Shown here one piece after another: positions 14,213 through 26,526 of a stretch of DNA of 64,000 nucleotides. Position numbers and translations under genes: made by a program. Source of the DNA: Cadophora sp. MPI-SDFR-AT-0126. Taxonomy: Eukaryota; Ascomycota; Leotiomycetes; Helotiales; Ploettnerulaceae. The DNA lies in the NCBI GenBank assembly GCA_020747065.1, contig JAGMVK010000007.1, forward strand, positions 806,001 to 870,000, given 5' to 3'. Positions within the stretch are counted from its first letter, which is position 1; each line of letters opens with the position of its first letter. The notes beneath the pieces are model-generated. The model had not been told where the DNA came from, did not search any database, and worked only from the letters and a program-made list of their open reading frames with translations.

Positions 14213-17200
14213 ATGGTAAGTCTCGAAGATATATCCCTAGTGGCCTAAGCTTGCCAGTCGCGCAAAAAGAGCGACCCCACCCATTTTCCTTCCGCTCAAC
14301 TGCACCTCGCCGTCACCTTCTCCCAAACACCGTCAAATTCTCTCCCAGCTGGCCCCGATCTCTCATTGACCATATTTAGGAGCTCTTCAACGGCCAGTTG
14401 CATCAGCAACAGCCTGGAGGTCATCCCAACGTATTGGCAAGTCCGCTGCGCGACTCTCCTCGTGTTAATCTCCCTTCGATTTCCAAGAATCCTATCGATC
14501 TATCACCTTCGATTCCCATAAGCCGCGTCTACTCTCACCCTGACACGTCTGTATATGCCGCATCCGAAGACGACGATCTACCTCCCCGTCCCGTAGGCTC
14601 TCAACCTCGCGTCTACTCACACCCGCATACGTCCGTGTACGTCTCATCTGAAGACGACGATCTACCTCCCCGCCCCAGAGGTTCACAAACTCGCGTCTAC
14701 TCACACCCATACGCCAAGTCGCACTTGTATTCTACGTCTGAAGACGACGATCTACCTCCTCGCCCTAAAGGCTCCCGAAAGAAGGTGGTCTCAAAGGCTC
14801 CTCCAGTGGGTCGCAAGCGCTCTCCCTCGCCCCCGAGACGCAAGAATAATCTCGTACAACGAGAATTCGAGTAAGTACCACACACCCTGGAGCACACTCT
14901 ACAATTATATACTGCGATTCTGATGCCATGTAGCTTTTCGGATTTCCAGAAATTCTTGTTCGAGACTGATTTTGACGGTACGACATTATCTTCCAGCAAC
15001 ATATGCATCTGCAACGAAATGGCGCTGCAACTGTTACAGCTCGTAACTAACCTCGCAATAGCCAACCGCAGACTTCAGTACTTTGTCGTACCCAAGGACA
15101 TGTATTGGCCCTGGAAGGATGAGGCCGAAGCTCATCGGCAGCTGTTCAATGCCGAGAGCAACGGTTTTTTTTCTCCAGAAGTCTGAATTGGCCGTTCCCA
15201 AAGAGCCAACGATGAAGAAGGACAATCCTATGGAGGCATCCGGAGACGAGCTTGCAGATGGCAAGCCTGGACGTCCCGACCCCAGAGGATTGTTCTCGGT
15301 CTACAGTTACACACTCATTGAAGAGCAAATCATGCAGGTCCAGCTAGCTATGGAAAAGAGCCAAGAAGCTGCGCTGGTCAACGGCAACTATGAGAAGATC
15401 CGCGATGATTCCAAGATGTGGGCAATCGTAAGTTCACTCCAATTCCCCTTTTGGATGTACTGACAAGAGCCAGGGGTGCGACTTCACCATATTCTCCCGT
15501 TCTGAACGTCTTGGTCTGCAGAATGCACCGATTGTCCCGTTCAATCTGCATGGAACCTGTGCCGCAGCCAGAAGCTTCGCCTACAGTGAAAAGATGATGC
15601 GAAAGCTCGCTCTTCTTGAGCTGTTCTGTGAGTTTCTTGTTCCTCGTACTGTATCTTCACTAATTCTGCTAGCTGTCTTTGAACTCCCTCCTGTTTCGAC
15701 CAGTGCCGACCTTGCCAAGATTGCGTACGCATTCTATAGAGGCGAAGAGGTCCCCGAAAACGTCGAATCTCTACCTAACTCCCCTGATGCCATTCCGAAG
15801 GAATTCCGTATCGACGAAGATGGTCGCAGTGATAGAGCCAAGGCCATCGCCGAAAACCCTCTACGTAATGAGAGACTTCAGGTCTTCCTTCAAGATCTCT
15901 TGATCTCCAATCACCTTGAGCAAGTCTATACTGAGAAGCGACCAACAATGAGTGGTAACATGCGAGTTCGCCGTCACTCAAGCTATGCAGATGTCAAGGA
16001 GAAATTGAAAGCTCATGAGCGAAATGCCGGCAAGGAAGATGCTCAACAAACTCCGAGAGACTGCGAAAAGCGCCAGAGATTGAGAAGAAAGGCTTGGTGG
16101 AACAATTACAACGCGATCATTGCCAAGGCAGAGCAAGATTTCGCCAAGGCAGAAAAAGCCATTGAAGACGCAGAGTTTACAATTCGCGATGTAACAGGCT
16201 TCAGATTGGATGGCAGATATGGCATTTCTCAGAATAATACCGATAGTGAGAGCACTACAGAAGTTGGTGAAGGTAACATGGATGGGCCTATTGAGGATAT
16301 CAGTCATGGTCCTGGGGAAGTTGGTGAAGGCTCCAATATCCAAGCCACCGAGTCTCAGGCATCCCCTGAGCAAGCCGACAACGTCGCCAAGTCGAAGAAA
16401 TCCAAGGGCAAAGGAAAGAGCAAGAAGCACAAGACTGCAGCTGCCTCTGAAGGTGACAATACTCCTACTGGAGAATCGTCGACAATCTTACAGACATCAG
16501 CCTCTGATGTTACGGCCACCAAATCATCCGAGGTCGAGATCGCCCCCGAAGTAGCTACCAACACGACCTCACTACAATCATCGTCCAAGATCGCTGTTGA
16601 AGGATCTTTAAGCGTGGACCCATCGACTGCACAGCCTTCTGTTCCATCCGTCACATCAGCTGAGGGTAAGAGCAAGAAGAACAAGAAGAAGAAGAAGGCT
16701 CAAAATGCTCAAGCTGCTAATGACACTGCTTCTGCTTCTTCTGGCAAACCCAGCAATGTCGAAGCTTCCAAGTCCACTCCCGACTCCATTTCTCAAGGCC
16801 AAGCCACCAAGAGACCTGCCTCTACTTCGGTACAAACTGTCAAGACGCCAAAAGAGATCTCTGTCCAAGATGCCGCTGCTTTGTCACACGGAGAGTCTGC
16901 GACCTCAGGCCCTGTATTGAGCCTCGATGCTCTCGGTATCAATCTGCCTATGGACAGTGGGGATGGCGCTTGGGAGACAGTCAAGTCTCGTGCTGCCCAG
17001 AAGGCCAAGGTGAACGTGTCATCAGCCAACGTTGGTAGAAGTGGTTCGAAGACTGCTGATTCTCGTCTCGAAGTCAATCAAGCACGTACACAGCAAGGAT
17101 CTAGAGCTGTCAGCCTTCATACGAAGATTGGACCACCTGCAAAGATTGCTCCTGTTACGAATCCTGCCCTTCCACCCAAGGATGTCCGAATCTTCGATCC

Positions 17201-20115
17201 CAATGAATATCCTGCCATGCCGACACCTCCATCGGATAAGAGCAAGGCTCAAGGTAAGGATATCCATGATTTGAAGCCTATCTCTGCACCCGAGTTGGCA
17301 ACTTCTGCAAACAAAGCTACTCCTGTTACCCCTGCTCTGATTCCGATGGTGGCTTCTGGCACTGTCACACCTATCGCGGGTTTCTCTGGAGATATTGATT
17401 CAGACCCGGAGGATTTGTATGGAGCTTCTCCGCCGAGAAAGACTCGTACTACTGCTTCATCGAACGCAGTCAGTGATGAAATGCCTGAGTCAACAAAGGG
17501 CAAGGACGAGCCTCCACCACCCGCTCAAGGTGGAAGCCAGCCAGCAGGTCCAGAGTCCGTCGTACAGGTTGCTGAGGGCAAGAAGATTTCTGCTGCTGTC
17601 GAGATGGATAAGTCCAATGTTGAAAAGCTAGCTACTACGCCAACCAAGGAAAAGAAGTCTGATTCTGGTACTGCCGCTGGCCCTCAAGGCAACAAAAAGC
17701 CAGCAGGTCTAAAGTCAACTGCGCCAACAGCCAATCAAAAGAAGCCTGCTCCCGGTCCAAAGGTTTCTGCAAATAAGTCAGAAGGTACTGGTAAGGCACC
17801 TTCTACAGAGACTGCGTCTAACACAGCTACAGGCTCAAATGAGGCTAAGGGCAAGAATTCGGTCTCTTCTGACACCAAGTCCAACGTAACACCGGCTTTT
17901 TCAGTACCTCTTAACCAGCCTAAGGGCATGGGCAAGGCTGAGGCAAAGTTCGGTGATACTAAGGCTCAAACCTCCAGTTCTGAGAAGTCTTCTATGCTAT
18001 CTGTAGGAGCTGAAGCTGCGGCCGCTGACAACAAGCAAAAGAAGAGAACTCACAAGCTTAGACGTCCCAAGGGCAAGGGCTTCAGTTCCGGTCAAGCTTC
18101 GGAGCAATCTACAGTTCCCGCGGCCGAATCCAAGAGAACTGCTGTCGGTGACAGTTCCGTTGCCTCATCCACGGTCGTTACTAACGATACACCAAACCAA
18201 AATTCCATTTCGCAGAGCGTCCAAGTTGAGAAGACACCAGTCGAAAAGGTTGCACCAGTTCTTGAGATCGTCAACGAGGTTATCAAGCCAGGTGCCGAAA
18301 CAATCTCCAATACTCAAGGAACGCCAGTTACGCAGCCTGCTGAAAACCCAGATGCAGAGGACACGAAGCCAAAGGAGGTTCCTGTGCCTTGGGATCTCAC
18401 CTGGGCCGATTTGGTATCTCCTACGAAGCCTGGATCTCTCAAGAAGCGTCGTTGCTCTGTTGACATTGCCCGGGACGAAAATAATCCTGATGCCACTCAG
18501 TCACCTCTACGCCGCAGTAGCATCTCAACAGGTCATGCAAGTCAACAGAGAGTTCTGCAGTTTGGACAGCTTCCGACCATTGCTGCGAGCTCATCTGCTA
18601 CTAGTGATGATCCCTTTGTTACTGACCCTACCGAGAAGGAACCCGATGCTCAACAGAAGGATGCTGATGTCTCTTTCGCTTCATCGAGCACCGATGAGGT
18701 TGAGCAGCGAGACTCTCGTGCGTCTCCTGAGGACCATATCACTCCTCGAACCGAAGTGATGCTCACCCCGGCTTCTCCAGAGAGCTATAAGGGCGAACCC
18801 TACCTCAACAAGGATGGTAATTTGGTTACATTATTCAGACGCGATGCCGAGATCTCCAATTTTCCTGGTCAAAAGCATCATCAACGTACTCACTCTGGAC
18901 CCGCATATGGTCAACAGTCTTCTGTTCCAGCATCCAATCCTATCCCTGGTCGCTCTGGTTGTACTAGCTTCAATGCTGGCCAAGGATCTCATAGCCACCC
19001 ACCACCAGCTATCCACGCTCCTTCGCAGACCACTGAATATGTCGTTCACCAGGGAGGTCAAGAAGGATCATCTGCCTCATCCCTTGGAGGCGAGCCGAAG
19101 GGTAAGGGACCGGAGATGGGTGCTCAAGCTGGCGTGGCTAGTCACGGCCTTTCACCGATTCCCGAGGCTTCCACCAGCTCCGAGGTTGATTCCGAGGAGG
19201 AAGCTGATCACAATCCACCAACTACTTGCACCTTCTGCCAGCAAGCCAAGGTTCCCACAGCGGCTAATCCTTTCCACTTCTGTCCGTTGTGCGGCGTCTT
19301 TCCCGGTTCTCCTTTCTACTGTTCTCAGGCTTGCCTTTTGGCGAATGCTTGGTATCATAAGCAGGCCTGTCGTCAAACTCCAGCATATGCGAGCAACACG
19401 AACACCGACTTTGGTCCCACGTACCGCATGGAGACTTTCCCGATCAACAACCTGTACTACTTGCCAGATTCTGCAGAGAAGTATCGCCAGAAGATCTTTG
19501 CCATGTTCTGCAAGTACGGTGATGTTCCTGATATTCGTGCTGCTCATCTGAAGAAGTGGCCAGACGTTGATTGGGCTCGGATCTTGCCATCTACACAGCG
19601 TGCGAGCGTTGGAGATTACCATATCTTCAAGTCTCAAGGTACTCATACCGGTCAAAACCTGTCTCGGGCTCATGTCATATGCGTAGGTATACTCCGACAC
19701 TCTTCTGTGCACAGCTGACGTGTTCCAGACTGTCAAATTCCCTCTCAACGATGGAACAGGATACAAGCTTATGATCACCCGTGCTCTGAACGTCGCTCTG
19801 GTCACTAATGACTCCAATGTCATTCAGTTCCTCTACAGATTCTTGCGCTTCGTCCTCATGGATCCCATGCACTTCAATAGCTTCGGTGCCATCGAGCCAC
19901 ATACGGTCGTTATGATGGAGTTCAAGTCGCAGTTCTTCAAGGAGTTTGGTGTCCTCTTCAATGATGCTGAAGTCCCCGTGAACGTGCACTTCGCGTGGAA
20001 GGAGGTCGAAAACACCATCTGTTCCATTGAGAGTCGCTTTGGTGTTCTCCAGTACTGGCTCAATGCTGTTCTCACAGAGGGTGGCTTTCATCGAGGAGTT
20101 CCATCTCAATCTTGA
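14213..20115 (+). CDS. Large MYND-finger protein, frame broken at T8
   Basis: Unrecognised protein of about 1,817 aa with a C-terminal MYND zinc finger, normally a protein-interaction module. Exons: 14213-14215 (only the ATG), 14380-14870, 14934-14977, 15062-15427, 15474-15627, 15673-19682 and 19729-20115. Phase closes only if one T is removed from the T8 run at 15165-15172; as written the frame ends at 15186. Residues about 45-130 hold three tandem copies of a roughly 30-residue unit with core SEDDDLPPRP. The middle (about 460-1480) is low-complexity, rich in Ser, Lys, Ala and Pro. The MYND finger lies near 1538-1583 with the spacing C-x2-C, C-x2-C, C-x3-C-x7-H-x3-C. The last 220 residues look folded (TYRMETFPINNLYYLP). 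A separate start at the ATG at 15221 is the main alternative. Confidence 0.82.
14524..14780 (+). repeat. Three tandem coding repeats in MYND gene
   Basis: Three consecutive units of about 87-90 bp encode RVYSHPxTSVYxxSEDDDL followed by PPRPxGS. Copies begin near 14526, 14613 and 14694. The third copy carries a few extra residues (KSHLY) between the histidine-proline and the serine-acidic core. The units differ at several synonymous and nonsynonymous sites, so the duplication is not recent. Confidence 0.85.
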
Positions 20116-21120
20116 TCATTTGCGTAGCTTGGCGTCTTCCTTCTGGATCTTCCGGTTGGGTAGTCTGGTTCTCATCATCTCACCTACGACGAAATGCTTC
20201 TCCTTTACTCGGCGTTGTTGGCTTCCACGGAGTTCACACAGCGAAAGATACCCAAACTTCCCTTGGTGTTTGTTTTCTTTTTGCTTTAGGCGTACTGACA
20301 TTGGACGGCTTTCACCTGATCCTTGGGGGTGCATTATGGTGGGTTAGATTCTTATGGGTTTAGACTCGTGGATGATGATTTGCTTTCGTTCATTGGTGGT
20401 GGTTTCCTTATTTACGATGATGAATGGAAGAGTGAACCTGGTAAGGCTGGCTGCTCTTCTATTGATTTTATGATGAAGCATGCGGGTGGACAGTTGGGGC
20501 GTGTACAATACTCAGAGAGAAAGTCTCCCTATCACGTATCTCATGATACCAAAAGTCTAGACAATAAAAGCCTTTTAAGCAAATACTGTGCAAGGGATGT
20601 GGTGTGTCTGAATATGATGGGTAATGTCTGAAGCATAATTCCAGACTCCTAGCAACGAGGGGAGAAGCTGATACATATATGAAATTGTGGTCGAATGCCA
20701 CTGAACCTTATTCGCATCGCCAATAAGCGTTTAGATGAACGTATTAATGAAGACTACGAGACATTCACAAGACTGTAGCATGAGGAATGCGTAGATATGT
20801 CTGCTGTGGACCTCAAGCAGTAGATGCCCATACCGCGAGTCAAGCCTTCTTGTGAGATCTGGAACGAAAAGACAAGTAATTTGATGCGTAAAACTCAAAT
20901 GGAGAAGTGTACCAGTGTTTGAGAACGTCACTTTGATGGCATCAAAGGTCATATATATCTTCGATGCCACGAACGCTAGGGTATCCGCCAAATCAGACCC
21001 ATTGTTTTCCAGTCCGCTCATGATTCCCGAACGCCATCTCTCAATCCTGACCCATTCTCTCTCCCCAGCCATCCAGTATAGCATCTCCAGCCTCCAACAC
21101 ATGCCACAAATGCCATCATC
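20116..21120. other. Intergenic, convergent 3' ends
   Basis: About 1 kb between the MYND gene stop (+) and the stop of the 147-aa gene (-). Several open frames of up to 123 codons exist but none shows a domain or fits a spliced model. Presumed 3' untranslated sequence; nothing else seen. Confidence 0.5.
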
Positions 21121-21723
21121 CTATTCCTTCTTCTCACCATCAACAACCTGATCAAACTTTGGCTCATTCAGCGCCTCCAAATTCGGTCGACCAAGCACAC
21201 TCGCACGGGACATCGTACGACGACGAATGAACTCGATAGACTTCTTCCGTTCATCTTTGATCGATTCACGGCGTTGCCGGGCTTGCTCGAGGGACATGGG
21301 TGGAGCGTCATTCTGAAGTTGTGTGGCGATGACGGCAACTTCGTTGTCGTTCAGGACTTCGGACTTAATTTCGGCTTCTGTGAGACTTTTGGATTTGAGG
21401 ACTGGCTTGGGAGCTGGAAGGAAGCAGGGGAACTGTTGGAGAAGGTGAGCGGATGAGTGGTTTGAGTGACTTTGAGCAGGGGCTGGGGATATGGAAGTAA
21501 GGAGAAAGAAGGGTGAAAATAAATACCTTCTCGGCTTCGGACTGGATGTGGAGGGGAGCAGGTGGGTGCTTGCGAGGAGTGCCTGCTGCGTCGCTGGAGA
21601 CCTGGATACTTGGAGCACCAGATGGAGCATCGTCTAGATCATTAATTGTCAGTATTGGTATATTGGGCTGTGAGCAGATCGTTCATAGGAGAACATACTC
21701 TCATCATTGCTCGAGACCGACAT
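21121..21723 (-). CDS. Hypothetical 147-aa protein
   Basis: Not recognised. Three exons, 21699-21723, 21527-21633 and 21121-21432, with introns of 65 and 94 nt, give a 147-aa product with correct phase at both junctions. The N-terminal 45 residues are Ser/Pro/Ala-rich and probably disordered (SVSSNDENDAPSGAPSIQVS). The C-terminal half is charged and probably helical, with an arginine-rich segment SIEFIRRRTMSRASVLGRP that looks conserved in style, then an acidic tail. No signal peptide and no membrane segment. Soluble regulatory or binding protein is a guess only. Confidence 0.72.
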
Positions 21724-23046
21724 TGCAGCTAATTGGAGGGTTAGTGGAGCGGTAGGTGTATCATTAGGAGTGTCTGGGTCAGTTGGAATCATGATTGCCG
21801 GCTTGAAAGTAGTATGTTTGGTTTGAGTGTGGGTTGTGGAAGTTGTGGTTGTGCTTGGCTTCGAAGATGTTGTGGGTTGTGTTGAATTTTAGTAAGATCG
21901 CGTAGGTTCATGATTGAGCGGGAGATATACTCATGGAACGGTGCGAGTGTGCCAAGACTTATAAGATTCGAATTCATCTCAAAGCGTGAATCGAGGTTGA
22001 TAAGAATCGAGTCTTTTGAGGCAAGTTTACTCGAAATGAAATCTCTAGACGGGAGGTGGCCGGGAGCGGAAACTAGGGAAGACAGGAGATTTGAGGCGAA
22101 AGTTCTGGCTGGCCTGTAATTTCTTATTCTATATAGATTCAAGGAGTATTGCCATCAAGTATTGTCTGATTCAATGATGGCATGAGGTCTTCGAAGATCA
22201 TTCCGAGCTACAATAATAAGAGACAGGGAAGGATCTATTCACTTCATGAAAAGTGCTCTTTTAAATCCGTCATAGAACCAATCATAAGACTCTGAGCTTT
22301 GTACTAACAAATAAGTATTGACTTTCAACTTCCCAGAAAGTCGTTTAAAGCACTCTGCCCTGAGTCAGCGTTATGGCTTGCTTGGGTGATGATAGCACAA
22401 CCATCAATCTCTGGTTGGTGACATAACACAAAAAATGAAGAGATATAAGGGCCTACATGAGATTAAATCTAGCCTTGAAATGACATGTGCTCTCAGCAAA
22501 CTCAATCCTTACGTTCGATCTGAATTGGACTTTTACGCAAACCGAGTGGCAAACAACACGGTACATACCTCCGTAGACAGCAACCTATATTTCGAAACAA
22601 GTCGAGGTTCTGCTTGCACATGACGGCTTGACATACAAATGGAAATAAATCAAAAATCAACACAGCAAGAGGCTTTTGCTAAAGTCCCAAAGCCTGTAAC
22701 GAGTAGCTGTATCTCGAGCACTTGCGGCAGTTGAAGAAAGTAGTCCAGAAGTTGAATCGATACTTGAGCCGGCTCAAATAAAACACTATAAGATACTCGG
22801 TAGAGAAACAGCAACCACTCAAATAACAGCTCTATTATCAGCTTCATAGTCTAAATACGAAGTGAAATCATTCAACTTCCCACGGTAAAAGATACAGACA
22901 CCGAAAGAATGTTGTCGTCGTCTCATCGGGCCGGAAGTAGCCGCCCCCTGCACGCTAAGCCCTTCTCAAAAAATTATTTCCTTCAACCATCATCATCAGC
23001 ATCAACATCACACGACCCTGAGCATCAACACCCACACAATCCAACC
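21724..23046. other. Divergent intergenic region
   Basis: About 1.3 kb between the starts of the 147-aa gene (-) and the GrpE gene (+), so both promoters lie here. A 117-codon minus-strand frame at 21789-22142 has no recognisable content. The GrpE frame stays open upstream to an ATG at 22909, but the Ser/His-rich extension does not fit the family. Confidence 0.5.
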
Positions 23047-23858
23047 ATGATCCAAAGAACCATCCTTCGCCAATCTCGTGCCCTGAGCTCCAGCATCCGC
23101 TCAGCAGCCCCACGAACCTCCCTCGCCCGTCCTCAATTCAGACCTGCGCCCATCGCGCTGGGAGTATCGCGGCAGGCGGCAATAAGATGGTATAGCTCTG
23201 AGCCGGAAGCAAAGAAGGATGGAGAGGAGAAGAAGGATGATAAGAGTGAGGGTGAGGACCCAGTGAAGAAAGAGTTGGAGGCGAAGAATAAGGAGATATT
23301 GGAGTTGAAGGTTAGTTGCACCACTTATGTCTCTCTTCAACCAGCTGTGTCGGGTTTGAACTTGCATGGATTGGACTCTGGGACCACTGCTAATACGCTG
23401 CATCACAGGATAGATACCTCCGCTCTGTTGCTGAGTTCCGCAACCTCCAAGAACGAACCAAACGAGACATGCAATCCGCAAAAGATTTTGCAATCCAGAA
23501 ATTCGCCAAGGACCTCGTGGAAAGCGTCGACAATCTCGACCGAGCACTCGCCATGGTGCCCGAAGAAAAGCTCAACGCAGAGCAGAAGGATGAGCACCTC
23601 CAAGATCTGCTAGCGCTGTATGATGGATTGAAGATGACCGAGAGCATCTTGATGAACACGTTGAAGAAGCATGGGCTGGAACGATTTGATCCAAGTGTTG
23701 AGTCGGAGAAGTTCAATCCCAATGAGCATGAGGCGACTTTCATGACGCCGATGCAAGGGAAGGAGGATAACACGGTGTTCTTGACGCAGCAGAAGGGATT
23801 CAAGCTTAATGGCAGGATATTGCGAGCTGCCAAGGTTGGCGTGGTGAAGAATTCATAG
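23047..23858 (+). CDS. mge1: Mitochondrial GrpE nucleotide exchange factor
   Basis: Matrix co-chaperone that releases ADP from mitochondrial Hsp70 during protein import and folding. Exons 23047-23310 and 23409-23858 with a 98-nt intron give 237 aa, the usual length. The first 60 residues form a mitochondrial targeting sequence, rich in Arg and Ser and free of acids, with a likely cleavage near IRWYSS. A Lys/Glu-rich coiled-coil stalk follows (about 65-105). The GrpE core shows RYLRSVAEFRNLQERTKRD right after the splice and the C-terminal beta domain with NPNEHEATF and KGFKLNGRILRAAKVGV. An upstream in-frame ATG at 22909 is ignored because targeting sequence features start at 23047. Confidence 0.96.
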
Positions 23859-24545
23859 ACTTCTCCATACTCGTGTAGGAAAGGGGTAGGATTGTACGAA
23901 ACGAACTTGTCTGGCATCTTAGGCGTCATCCATACGGGTGGGAATCTTCTGTATATGTACGAATAGGTGGGAAAGACCGGAGGCGTTGGATTCGATTGTT
24001 CGATATTGGTGTGTATGACACAACCTCACTGCTCCTCTCAACGGCGGTAGAAAGAGCTGGCTTGCATTGTCTAGGGTTTTGCAAGGCTTTCTGAATTAGC
24101 ATGCCGGAATCGTAGACTCAGGGATGGGTTTATGAGGATCTTATTATCTAATGTACAAAATCTGCATGCGCGTTCTTTCGCCATGCTTCAAGTCATATCT
24201 TCTGCGTGTGCATATTTTGGTGAATTGTGATTTGGTCCACCTGTCTCTTCGTGTCCTGAAGTATGCCTCTATCAACAGAGAACATATGAGTTCCCTAATC
24301 TCGAAACGAGCTCTGCGGGAAAGTACAGGCTCTTTGTATCTGGGGTCTTTCCAGGTTGGAGGCCAGAGAAAGAAAAAAATGGCAGATGCACCTTGACAAA
24401 AAGGAAGAGAGAGAAATGTAGTGAAGTCAAACAACGTGGTAAGACAGAACAACCATCCAGAAAGCATATCATCCTCCAACACCAGCTCCTCGGGTATCAT
24501 AAACAGAAATCAATGACTCTCCTAATCGTACGGCAGCTCCAGGGG
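23859..24545. other. Intergenic, convergent 3' ends
   Basis: About 690 bp between the GrpE stop (+) and the stop of the 587-aa gene (-). Only short overlapping open frames. Nothing else seen. Confidence 0.5.
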
Positions 24546-26526
24546 TTAGTCCAGACCAAATTGCGCTCTCAAATCCCGTCCAGAAGTCTCTCGCTTGGGA
24601 ATCAAGCCCGGCAGATCGCTAACAGAACGCACACCCAACGCACCCAACAACTGGTCCTTCGTGACTTGTAACTCCCGCATCTCCTCCAGAATCTCCTGGT
24701 GTTCCTCATCGATTCTCTTTTGAAATTGCTTCGTTTTGTTTACCGCTGTCTCCTCTCTCTCGATCTCCTCGCGCAGGTATCGTTGATACTGTGTGCGTCT
24801 TCGAAGCTTCGGCTTGGGTGGTGAGCGGGGGTAGTAGGAGTTGTTGAATTGGCCTGTTGGCAAATTGTTGTTGAGATTGGGAGGAGATGGGGTGGAAGGG
24901 GGTGGGGTTGAGATGTCGCGAGGAGGAGGCATGGAGGAGAGGCGGTCCTTGAGGAAGAAGACTTCGCGGCCGAGTTGAATGCGTTGCTCTGCTGTGGCCT
25001 TAGCGGCGTCTGCTCTAAGGAAGAGTTGTGCGGTGTTGTATTGTCGTTCGGTGCGGAGATTTGAGATTTTGTGGCGACTGTCTTCGTACATTTGCTCCCC
25101 GATGTGGAAGTCGCCCAGTTCGGGTGCGATGTTGCGGATGCCGTTTTCCTGGTATGTTAGTATTATACAGGAAATATGAAGGAGAACTTACGGAGTTGAA
25201 GACTTCCGGGGTTGAGGCGATGCTGGGTCGGGGTTTGTGGGTTTGATTGTTGTTGAAGGCTTGGAGGTCGAGGTCAATGGCTGCTTGGGGGTAGCTGTAG
25301 GAGTAGACAGCAGGTGTTCGGACCACGTTGACGCCTGGATGTGTTAGCAGTGGCTTTGGAAAATGGAAACAACTGACCTTGAGGAGTATGTAGGACTTGA
25401 GGATGGGGATCGTTCTCGTAGAATCCAGAGAGTACACTTCCAGTTTCCATATCATACTGCAATTGTGGCCGAGGTCTGGATTGAATCGCAGCCTCGTCTC
25501 GAGGATCTGGAGAAGGGAGTTTTGGCTAAAAACGGTCAGTGTATTGTCTTGGAAGCATGGAGGAAACTCACGCCTGGGATGAACGGCTTCTCTTCATATC
25601 TCTCTCCAGTTCCACTACCGACAGCCCAACGAGCAAAAGTAGCAGGTGTGATGCGATAAAAACGTGGATCACCCTCTCCATCTTCCTCGTCAGACACTTC
25701 CTCGGTGTATTGACTATAGAACTCATCTTGTTCCTCAAGATTCATGATTCGTGGACCGCTATCTAGACTCTTATGTAGATCTGGAAGATAGGGAGCTTCG
25801 TTATCACCACTCTCATAGGCATTATATGCATCAGCTACTTCGCCCTCACCGTCTGGATCAACCCATCGACCTCGAATCTTGATGTATCCGAAGTTGGACC
25901 AAACCATATTGCCCTTGCAGTGATTGGTTCCAACACTAGCTGGGGATTCATTAAGATGTTCCTTGAATGTGACGTTTGAAGGAAGTGGCTTGAAAGGATC
26001 GTAGAGAACAGATGGAATCTCTAGTCTTGGTTGTTGATCAATGGGATCCCAGAAGAATGTGGTATGTTTTGGTAGCCTCTTCAGGTTAGCGACATCAAGA
26101 TAAGGTGAGAAAGCTTACGATTGGATAGAGTGGCGTCTTGAGACGAGCTCTAATTGTAGTCGGCGTTGGTCTTCCAAACTGCGGTTGGGATGGGCATAGA
26201 GCGCGGAGTGTAAAGGGTCATTTTGTACAGTATCCTTGGCTTGAATGAGAGAGTACGCATACAACATGCTGGGACTGACAGCGATTCGAGGGAATCTCCG
26301 GTCTAGATCTTCAATGAATGGGTTTGGGGTGTTCTGTTGGGGATTATTGAAGTCTGAACTGTTAGCATATGTCTTAGGAGAGATCGAGCGTCTTACACAT
26401 TGCCTCACGTCGGTCGAGATTAGGATGAGGTTGCGACCCGAGTTGGCGTTGAGGTGACTGTTCGAAGTCTTTCGAGACGTATTCAGTGAATGGATCTGAC
26501 ATTTGGTCACTTGTTACTTTTGTCAT
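24546..26526 (-). CDS. Hypothetical 587-aa protein, C-terminal coiled coil
   Basis: Not recognised. Six exons: about 26397-26526, 26119-26353, 25572-26076, 25378-25525, 25192-25334 and 24546-25148; introns are 42-46 nt and all phases close. The first intron could instead run 26359-26398, which changes two residues. The protein has no signal peptide or membrane segment. The middle carries an acidic stretch (YTEEVSDEEDGEGDPRFYRI). The C-terminal 180 residues are Pro-rich, then strongly helical and charged (about 90 residues including EEIEREETAVNKTKQFQKR), then a short conserved-looking end with LGVRSVSDLPGLIPKRE. Upstream it is divergent to the 194-aa gene. No function can be assigned. Confidence 0.8.

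Noticed and set aside
18148..19823. Long open frames in other frames within 18148-19823
   Set aside because: Shadows of the large MYND-protein exon, Leu/Arg/Ser-rich as expected from out-of-frame reading.
22909..23046. Upstream in-frame ATG for GrpE
   Set aside because: The added 46 residues are Ser/His-rich and precede a proper mitochondrial targeting start at 23047.
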